Below are positions 58,444-64,000 of a DNA stretch of 64,000 nt, piece by piece; position 1 is the first letter of the stretch; each line of letters opens with the position of its first letter. The notes beneath the pieces were generated by a model. It did no database searches, had not been told where the DNA came from, and saw only the letters and a list, made by a program, of their open reading frames with translations. This stretch comes from Shewanella indica. GTDB taxonomy: Bacteria; Pseudomonadota; Gammaproteobacteria; Enterobacterales; Shewanellaceae. Made by a program: the position numbers and the translations under genes. Where the stretch lies: assembly GCF_002836975.1 (NCBI RefSeq), contig NZ_NIJK01000026.1, forward strand, positions 48,429-112,428, read 5' to 3'.

Positions 58444-58857
58444 TTATTTCAAAAAGTCGACCAGTTCGTCAATGACTTCGAGACAGTTGTCAGACAGGAC
58501 AGAGAGTTCCTGCTCTATTTCCAGCATGCTCGATTGCAGGGAGAGTGCACCGTAAACCACATACTTATCATCAATCTTGGCGAATGAAGACAGTGGCATA
58601 GGGATGTTGAGTTCCAACATGGTTTCAAACATCTCGGCACGGCGTTCCTGCTTGAGTTCATCCTCTCCCCAGAGATAACTGATGCAGAGGATTTGGTTTT
58701 CCGTTACCGAAACAAATACGGGGATCTCTTCACGGCCAACCACATTGACCTGCAACACTTCTACATCCCCTTCAATGGGGTAACAGTCAAACTGGAACCC
58801 AGTAGAGCTGTTGTCGCCAAGTCCATTTAAATGATTGGCAATAGTGTGAATATTCAT
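58444..58857 (-). CDS. yjfI: DUF2170 protein (YjfI type)
   Basis: The ATG at 58857 has GAGGA 5 bases upstream and gives 137 residues beginning MNIHTIANHLNGL. A further in-frame ATG at 58875 lies inside an operator palindrome and is unlikely. DUF2170 features are DVEVLQVNVVGREEIPVFVSVTENQILCISYLW and VVYGALSLQSSMLEIEQELSVL. The fold resembles small type III chaperone-like or YbjN-like proteins, which is inference. It is the first gene of the DUF2170-PspA-DUF2491 unit. Confidence 0.85.
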   Translation of the reverse strand: MNIHTIANHLNGLGDNSSTGFQFDCYPIEGDVEVLQVNVVGREEIPVFVSVTENQILCISYLWGEDELKQERRAEMFETMLELNIPMPLSSFAKIDDKYVVYGALSLQSSMLEIEQELSVLSDNCLEVIDELVDFLK

Positions 58858-58870
58858 ATTTGTCCTCTTT

Positions 58871-58919
58871 GACATATTATGTCTGCGTTTAAAGATAACA
58901 CCGAGACATAATATGTCAA
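58871..58919 (-). promoter_or_regulatory. Promoter of the DUF2170-PspA unit flanked by two 13-bp palindromic operators
   Basis: On the minus strand TTGACA (58919-58914) and TATCTT (58897-58892), 16 bases apart, form a good sigma-70 promoter. GACATAATATGTC at 58905-58917 overlaps the -35 and GACATATTATGTC at 58871-58883 lies in the early transcript just before the Shine-Dalgarno. The two copies differ only at the central base pair. This is a classic repressor layout. Confidence 0.72.
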
Positions 58920-58936
58920 GCGTTATCTTTGCCTGT

Positions 58937-60664
58937 TTAAAAGGTTGCTACACCCTGTTCATCTGTCCATGCCTGCAGGTGGTAGTAATACAGCTGCAGC
59001 GAGCCTATGGTGTTGGGCTGAACCTGGTCCATCTTAGTGTAAAATTGTTTCGGAAACTCGAAGGCGCCGCGAATAAGCCCGGGCGTCAACCAGTCATCCT
59101 CTACCGGCAGTTGCTGCATCTGCTGCAGCCTGCTCTTGGCGTCCTGACCATTGAGTGTTCCTATGGTCCAGCCCCATTCGCCAAAGCTGGGCACATTGTG
59201 GTGATACTGATTCACCCTGAATCCCGCCAGTGCCAGGGTCTTGCCGACTGAGATAAAGGCCTTGGTCGCATGGTAAGGCGAGGTGGACTGTATACTGATG
59301 GCTCCATCCGCGCTCAAAAGTTCCCTGAGTTTTTTATAAAACAGGTCTGAATAGAGCTTATTGAGATCCGGATGTGAGGGATCTGGCAGATCCACTATGA
59401 TGGCATCGTATTTATCACCGCGGGCCAGCAAGCGGTCGACACCGTTAAAGGCATCGTCGAAAACCGTTTCCACCCTGGGATCGGCAAAGGCGTTGTCGTT
59501 GAGGCCGAGCAATGCAGTCCTGAGATCTTCCGGTACTTCAGCCCCGGGTTCTTTGAACAGTTTGACCATCTCGGCATCGAGATCCACCAGAGTGACCTGC
59601 TTGGGTTGCCATTTCAGTACCTGTTTCAAGCCCAATCCATCCCCACCGCCTATGATCAACACCTTGTCGTGACGGGCACTGGCTGCCAGAGTCGGATGTA
59701 CCAGGAAGGCATGATAGATGTGTTCATCACTGGAGGAGAACTGCAGCCGTCCATTGATATAGAGGGAGTACACCGGCGGCAGATGGTTACCCATCAGGCG
59801 CTTGGTCAGTGTCAGTTGCTGAAACCGGGTAGCCTTGGCATAGACGACCTTGTCTTGATACAGGAGGTTGTTGAACCCTTGCTCCCAGGTCGGCCCCTTA
59901 ATGGCCAGCATCAGCAGTATCCCCGTAGCCAGTACGTGTGCCGCCAGTAACCAGTTGGCGGCGCGGATCCTGTCTCTGAAGCGGATAATAAAGATAAACC
60001 CGGCCAAGAGGTTAAAGGCGGCTGTCATGGCGGCAGCCAGCTGGATATCCAGCGCCAGCATAAAGCCGACCCAGAGCGCCGCGCCGACACCTGCGCCTAT
60101 ATAGTCGGCGCCATAGATGGTGCCGGCATTGTGCAGCAGGTGTTCTTCGGAAAGAGCCTGACGCACCCTGGCAATGAGCGGGATCTCCATGCCTATCATC
60201 AAGCCGAGCAATACACCCCAGAGATAGGGCAGGTAGCGGGATAACTCCTGAAAACGGCCGATAAAGCCACCCTTAGGCAGATGATCCGGCGGTAGCCCCA
60301 GGGTTCGTCCTATCAGTTCCGGCAGCTCGTGGCCAAAGCCGATGACGGCCGCAGTGATCAGAATCGCCAGTGAGCCCAGCAAGGCGACAGTTAATTCCAA
60401 TACTGCAAAGCCACTGAAGGCGCACTTTATCTTGCGGGCGGCAAAGGCCCCCAAGCCCATGGAGACTATCATCAAGCCTATCATGGTGTAGATGGCTGCC
60501 TCGAGGGCGCCCAAAATGCGCCCGGCATAATGGGAAAGCAGGTATTCGTATATCAGACCACAGGCCGCCAGTACCCCCATGATCCCCAAAAGCAGGGCAT
60601 CATCGAGGGCACCTAAGTGGCGTCTGTTGGGCTCTTGGGGGTTGGCGTGACTACTTAATGCCAC
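58937..60664 (-). CDS. Membrane-fused polyamine aminopropyltransferase (spermidine synthase-like)
   Basis: 575 residues. The N-terminal half (about 20-265) has seven or so membrane helices (GVLAACGLIYEYLLSHYAG onward, GLMIGMEIPLIAR). The C-terminal half is a spermidine-synthase-like Rossmann domain with the nucleotide-binding GGGDGLGLKQVLK near residue 343, VTLVDLDAEMV, and the acidic VDLPDPSHP. Such fusions are known in bacteria, often beside PspA/DUF350 clusters; the true acceptor is uncertain. The start is GTG at 60664, 5 bases after the DUF350 stop, so translation is coupled. Confidence 0.83.
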   Translation of the reverse strand: MALSSHANPQEPNRRHLGALDDALLLGIMGVLAACGLIYEYLLSHYAGRILGALEAAIYTMIGLMIVSMGLGAFAARKIKCAFSGFAVLELTVALLGSLAILITAAVIGFGHELPELIGRTLGLPPDHLPKGGFIGRFQELSRYLPYLWGVLLGLMIGMEIPLIARVRQALSEEHLLHNAGTIYGADYIGAGVGAALWVGFMLALDIQLAAAMTAAFNLLAGFIFIIRFRDRIRAANWLLAAHVLATGILLMLAIKGPTWEQGFNNLLYQDKVVYAKATRFQQLTLTKRLMGNHLPPVYSLYINGRLQFSSSDEHIYHAFLVHPTLAASARHDKVLIIGGGDGLGLKQVLKWQPKQVTLVDLDAEMVKLFKEPGAEVPEDLRTALLGLNDNAFADPRVETVFDDAFNGVDRLLARGDKYDAIIVDLPDPSHPDLNKLYSDLFYKKLRELLSADGAISIQSTSPYHATKAFISVGKTLALAGFRVNQYHHNVPSFGEWGWTIGTLNGQDAKSRLQQMQQLPVEDDWLTPGLIRGAFEFPKQFYTKMDQVQPNTIGSLQLYYYHLQAWTDEQGVATF

Positions 60665-60668
60665 GGGA

Positions 60669-61568
60669 TCAGGCCATCAAAGCGGTGAGGATCAGCGCAA
60701 CCGCTATGCTGATCGCCATTTCAACCGCGGCCAAGCCTATGTTGTGCTGCTTTTCCACCTCATCGGCGAGGTCAATTTTTGCCAGCACCAGGAGTTTGAC
60801 CAAGGGCAGCAGCAGGCTCAGTACCACCAACATAATGAAGGAGAACACCAGCCAGCCAAGGGCGTTGGTGACATAGGCTTCAGGGCTGAAGACGATAAAG
60901 TGACTGGCGGCATTGAAGCTCAGCGCCATGGCGATCATCGCCCCGGCATGACGTATCGCCAAGGCGGTATTTCCCTGTGCCAGCGCTTGCTGCATTGAGC
61001 TGTCCTGGTTGCGGGCGGCGTAGCGATTCTCTCTGAGGCGGGTCAGCAACACCAGCATCAATTGAGAGATGGCGAAGGCACTGAGGATGGCAATAAAGGT
61101 ATCCAGAGTCAGATCTTCGGCCCACAGCAGCACGGCGCGGATAATAATCGCAGTGGCGATAGCGGCCGAGGCATCGACTATGGCAACCGACACATTGCCT
61201 TTGAGTACCAGGGCGTTCTTGTCGATATTATTCAAGGCGATTTTATCGTGCAAAAAGCGCCCCATTTTGATCAGCACCAGACCAAACAGGCCGTAGGCGC
61301 TCATGCCGATGGCTTCCTGCAGATAACTGTGAGCGGCGGCGCCGGTAATGGCGCCTGTCAGCACTATACCCAGTGCCGCAACAGCGCCGGCGGTGCTGAT
61401 GCCGAAGGCGAAGTTGTCTCTGACCGCCAGCTCTTCACTGCTGTTTACCCGAATACTCCAGCCCTGCAGGTAGCGGGTCAGAGTGAGCAGTACCACGGCG
61501 ATAGAAAGGTCGATGGCGAGTATGACGGCCAGTTCCTGAGTGATGCCGAATTCCTGAAATAGAGTCAT
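60669..61568 (-). CDS. DUF350 membrane protein (YjfL-like, tandem DUF350)
   Basis: About 299 residues with eight hydrophobic helices in two four-helix repeats; both halves show the DUF350 pattern (FGISTAGAVAALGIVLTGAITGAA; then IRHAGAMIAMALSFNAASHFIV). An ATG occurs at 61574, but AAGGA is immediately before it and 6 bases before the ATG at 61568, which I prefer. DUF350 proteins accompany PspA and glutathionylspermidine- or spermidine-synthase-like genes in many bacteria. Function unknown. Confidence 0.83.
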   Translation of the reverse strand: MTLFQEFGITQELAVILAIDLSIAVVLLTLTRYLQGWSIRVNSSEELAVRDNFAFGISTAGAVAALGIVLTGAITGAAAHSYLQEAIGMSAYGLFGLVLIKMGRFLHDKIALNNIDKNALVLKGNVSVAIVDASAAIATAIIIRAVLLWAEDLTLDTFIAILSAFAISQLMLVLLTRLRENRYAARNQDSSMQQALAQGNTALAIRHAGAMIAMALSFNAASHFIVFSPEAYVTNALGWLVFSFIMLVVLSLLLPLVKLLVLAKIDLADEVEKQHNIGLAAVEMAISIAVALILTALMA

Positions 61569-61599
61569 GTTCATTCCTTAAGTTGTGATCCTGGCTGAG

Positions 61600-62550
61600 T
61601 TATTTGCCCCGGCTGACACCACGGCTGGTGCGACTGCCAGAATTACGGAAACTGCTGTCTTTAGAGTAGTTTGAGCGAAACTTGTTGGCCGATTGTCCAC
61701 TGCTGGATGGCTTGGGTGCGGCGCTGCTCTGACGAGAGAGGGCGCTGGAGCCGGAGCGGGACTTGGCATAAGGGCTGTCAAAGCGTTTGCCTTGAGAGTC
61801 GAAACGTTTTTTGGTGCGCTCATAGACCTGAGTTTGGGCCTTGGCCTGCTTGGGGGAGGTATAGCGATAGCGGCCCACATCATTGTAGTAGCTGTAATCC
61901 CTGCCTCTGGACCAGTTGTCATAATAAACCGGCCTGTGGAACAGGTTGGAAAACATGGAGTACATGCCATACCAGGCCCAAAAGGACATGCCGTTGGAAT
62001 CGGTTTGCCACTGGCCATAGGCGGGGTTACCCACCAACTGGCTGCCGGCACCAAAGTCTTCCGAGCCATTGGCCAGGGTTGAAGCCTCGCGGCTGATGGC
62101 GTTGACCCTGGCGAGTTTGCCCTCTGACATATCGGCAATCACATTGACGGGATCTGACAGCATGTCGTTGAACAGGCTTGAGTCCAGCGCTTGATAGAGG
62201 TTGTTTTCCTCTTCCAACTGTTGGTCAAGATTAACAAAGTTGCTCGCCACCTTGGCGTCTTTCACCCTGCTTTCCAGTGACTTGTACAGTGGTCCTTTAC
62301 TGGTGGCATCCAGTGTCAGTTGCTCCACCAGCGGTTGTAATTCCGGCCGCTGCTGCGCCAGAATTTGACCATACTGTTTAAGTAAGATGCCGTTGCGCAG
62401 CTGGTCTTTGTCCAGCATCTGGCCGAGTTTTTCCAGACGTTGGTCATTCAGCTGTTGCAACTGGGCGATCTGCTCGGGTCTGTCGTCACCGCAGGCTGTC
62501 AGTGATAACAGCATTAGCAGACTGAGAATACGGATCAGCATTCCTGCCAT
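61600..62550 (-). CDS. Lipoprotein of the PspA-type cluster, first gene
   Basis: The ATG at 62550 has GGAG 5 bases upstream and gives 316 residues with lipobox LTAC near residue 20; the frame is open to 62586 without such support. The mature part is helical and Gln-rich to about residue 165, then a Trp/Tyr-rich segment (MSFWAWYGMYSMFSNLFHRPVYYDNWSRGRDYSYYNDVG), then a basic Ser/Arg tail. No family recognised with confidence; it occupies the place of E. coli YjfM-like proteins. It is 32 bases upstream of the DUF350 start. Confidence 0.7.
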   Translation of the reverse strand: MAGMLIRILSLLMLLSLTACGDDRPEQIAQLQQLNDQRLEKLGQMLDKDQLRNGILLKQYGQILAQQRPELQPLVEQLTLDATSKGPLYKSLESRVKDAKVASNFVNLDQQLEEENNLYQALDSSLFNDMLSDPVNVIADMSEGKLARVNAISREASTLANGSEDFGAGSQLVGNPAYGQWQTDSNGMSFWAWYGMYSMFSNLFHRPVYYDNWSRGRDYSYYNDVGRYRYTSPKQAKAQTQVYERTKKRFDSQGKRFDSPYAKSRSGSSALSRQSSAAPKPSSSGQSANKFRSNYSKDSSFRNSGSRTSRGVSRGK

Positions 62551-62737
62551 GTTTTCTCCATTATGATAAGCACTTGAGACTGGCAAACGGTGCTAAAACC
62601 TCTGGTCCCCGTAGGCCGTCAGTGCAAGTTGGTGTAATCTGTGCACAGAGTATCACCCACAAGAATTGGGGTGAAGTCAGAATCACAGGCATCGACTTGG
62701 TAACCCTCATGTCGAGCAGAGATACGTGCAGTAAAAT

Positions 62738-62769
62738 GACATAATATGTCTAAATAATCTTGAATACAA
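62738..62769 (-). promoter_or_regulatory. Third GACATAATATGTC operator over the probable promoter of the lipoprotein-DUF350 genes
   Basis: GACATAATATGTC at 62738-62750 repeats the palindrome found at the DUF2170 promoter. On the minus strand TTGTAT (62769-62764), a 17-base spacer and TATTAT (62746-62741) form a probable promoter whose -10 lies inside the palindrome. It also lies about 35 bases upstream of the rightward glnE start. Confidence 0.6.
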
Positions 62770-62785
62770 TCGAACAGGGATAACT

Positions 62786-64000
62786 ATGGAATTGGGGTGT
62801 GACAGTCAAAAGCCGTTTTCCGAGTTGCTGTGTAAGCAGGCCGGTAAGCATTGGCATCTGCTGGTGGAGCGCTGGCCTGAGGTGGTCACCGAGCTCAGCT
62901 TCATCGAGCAGCAGGAGCTGCAGCGAGTTATGGGCCTGAGTGATTATGTTGCCACTCAGCTGTGCCGCCACCCAGAGTGGATTGCCCCCTTGTTTACCGG
63001 CCAGCTCACTCGCCTGGATAGACAAGACTTTGCCGGCGAAATTCAATCCCTGCTCGACTCTGTCACCCAGGAAGAAACCGCCAAATCAGTGCTGCGAAAT
63101 TATCGCAATCGGCAAATGGTACGCCTCGCCTGGCGCGACTTCATGGGTTATAGCCCGCTGCAGGAGTCACTGCTTGATCTCTCTGTATTGGCTGAGGCAC
63201 TGATCATCGGCGCCAGAGACTGGCTCTATCGTGAAATGTGCCAGAGTCTGGGAACCCCCTGTGACAGCGACGGCAAGCCACAACCCTTGATGATCCTGGG
63301 AATGGGCAAGCTGGGCGGTCGTGAGCTGAATTTCTCATCCGATATCGACTTGATCTTTACCTTCCCGGAACACGGCGAGACCCAGGGCGGTCGGCGCAGC
63401 CTGGATAACCAGCAGTTCTTTATCCGCATGGGGCAACGCCTGGTCAATCTGCTGGGGCAGGTCACAGTCGATGGCTTTGTGTTCCGGGTCGACATGCGTT
63501 TGCGTCCCTATGGCGAGAGTGGCCCGCTGGTGGTCAGCTACAGCGCCCTTGAGGATTATTATCAGGAGCAGGGGCGTGACTGGGAGCGTTATGCCATGGT
63601 CAAAGCCCGTGCGCTTGGTCCCTGGACTCAATACTCTGATGAGCTTCACGACCTGCTGCGCCCCTTTGTTTACCGGCGTTATATCGACTTTTCTGCCATA
63701 GATTCCTTGAGGCGGATGAAACGCCTTATCGCCCAGGAAGTGCGGCGGCGCCAGCTCAAGGACAACATCAAACTCGGTGCCGGCGGTATCCGCGAAGTGG
63801 AGTTCGTGGTGCAGAGTTTTCAGCTTATCCGCGGCGGCCGGGAGCCTGCGCTGCGCAGTCAAAGCCTGTTCGATGCCATAGATACCCTCTTTCGTTTGGG
63901 GCAACTTGAGTACCTGGCGGTAGATGAACTCAAGCAAAGTTATCTGCTGCTGCGCCGGGTAGAAAACCTGTTGCAGGCCATAGGAGATAAACAGACCCAG
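62786..64000 (+). CDS. glnE: Bifunctional glutamine synthetase adenylyltransferase/deadenylase, 5' part
   Basis: The gene runs off the window; 405 codons are present. It starts at ATG 62786 behind AGGGA. The N-terminal nucleotidyltransferase (deadenylylating) domain is unmistakable: [20 protein letters not shown] near residues 171-190, then [34 protein letters not shown] and [14 protein letters not shown]. GlnE adds and removes AMP on glutamine synthetase in response to PII and glutamine. The C-terminal adenylylating domain lies beyond the window. It is divergent from the PspA-type cluster. Confidence 0.96.
   Translation, partial: MELGCDSQKPFSELLCKQAGKHWHLLVERWPEVVTELSFIEQQELQRVMGLSDYVATQLCRHPEWIAPLFTGQLTRLDRQDFAGEIQSLLDSVTQEETAKSVLRNYRNRQMVRLAWRDFMGYSPLQESLLDLSVLAEALIIGARDWLYREMCQSLGTPCDSDGKPQPLMILGMGKLGGRELNFSSDIDLIFTFPEHGETQGGRRSLDNQQFFIRMGQRLVNLLGQVTVDGFVFRVDMRLRPYGESGPLVVSYSALEDYYQEQGRDWERYAMVKARALGPWTQYSDELHDLLRPFVYRRYIDFSAIDSLRRMKRLIAQEVRRRQLKDNIKLGAGGIREVEFVVQSFQLIRGGREPALRSQSLFDAIDTLFRLGQLEYLAVDELKQSYLLLRRVENLLQAIGDKQTQ

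Overview
The window looks like a chromosomal segment of a Shewanella, most likely of the Shewanella algae group. The main reason is the first 192 bases, which encode the C-terminus of a class D beta-lactamase (KTG box followed by GWWVGW) of the kind that is chromosomal in Shewanella (OXA-54 in S. oneidensis, OXA-55 in S. algae). It is followed by a LysR regulator and a giant single-chain acyl-CoA carboxylase. The metH - cobalamin gene order, PutA without a ribbon-helix-helix domain, and a DUF47-Pit pair fit the same genus. The species call is inference from memory; no search was run. Core genes look moderately GC-rich. About 19.3-21.9 kb is clearly AT-rich and accessory, and the gene-free stretch 23.3-24.5 kb is also AT-rich.

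Layout. 0-6 kb: beta-lactamase tail, LysR, and a fused AccA-like/AccD-like/biotin carboxylase/biotinyl protein. 6-11 kb: a small outer-membrane barrel protein and metH, the latter with a likely MetJ operator. 11.4-19.3 kb: cobC, then a cobalamin riboswitch, a 21-codon leader ORF and a tightly overlapping operon for corrinoid import (ATPase, permease) and late cobalamin assembly (cobT, cobS, cobU, cobQ, cobO). 19.3-22 kb: an accessory patch with two tandem 189-bp hairpin repeats, an FRG-domain gene with cassette-like ends, an IS110-family transposase fragment and a two-CxxC-motif protein. 22-24.5 kb: a secreted protein of unknown role and a gene-poor stretch. 24.5-34.8 kb: a LysR gene and a complete tripartite RND efflux operon, then pqiABC. 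35-39.3 kb: helicases dbpA and rhlE and a DUF3626 gene. 39.6-43.3 kb: cydDC. 43.4-44.3 kb: a DUF134 regulator and a NifX-like metal-binding protein behind a perfect 26-bp palindrome. 44.4-54 kb: a DUF5666 lipoprotein, a membrane-anchored L7/L12-like domain protein, a dicarboxylate/amino-acid symporter, putA, an SH3 protein and a phosphate transporter operon with a probable Pho box. 54.2-55.7 kb: a CYTH-CHAD triphosphatase. 55.9-62.6 kb: a leftward PspA-type cluster (lipoprotein, double DUF350, membrane aminopropyltransferase, DUF2170, PspA/IM30, DUF2491, unknown, voltage-gated K+ channel). 62.8 kb to the end: the first 405 codons of glnE.

How the parts work together. metH needs cobalamin, and the neighbouring riboswitch-controlled operon imports and completes the corrinoid, so methionine and B12 supply are physically linked. 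The most interesting unexplained signal is a 13-bp palindrome, GACATAWTATGTC. It occurs twice at the DUF2170-PspA promoter and once over the probable promoter of the lipoprotein-DUF350 half of the same cluster, about 3.8 kb away. This suggests one dedicated repressor for the whole PspA-type system. Other leads are the palindrome covering the start region of the DUF134 gene, the riboswitch/leader-ORF arrangement, and the FRG gene whose ends resemble integron recombination half-sites interrupted by insertion-sequence remnants.
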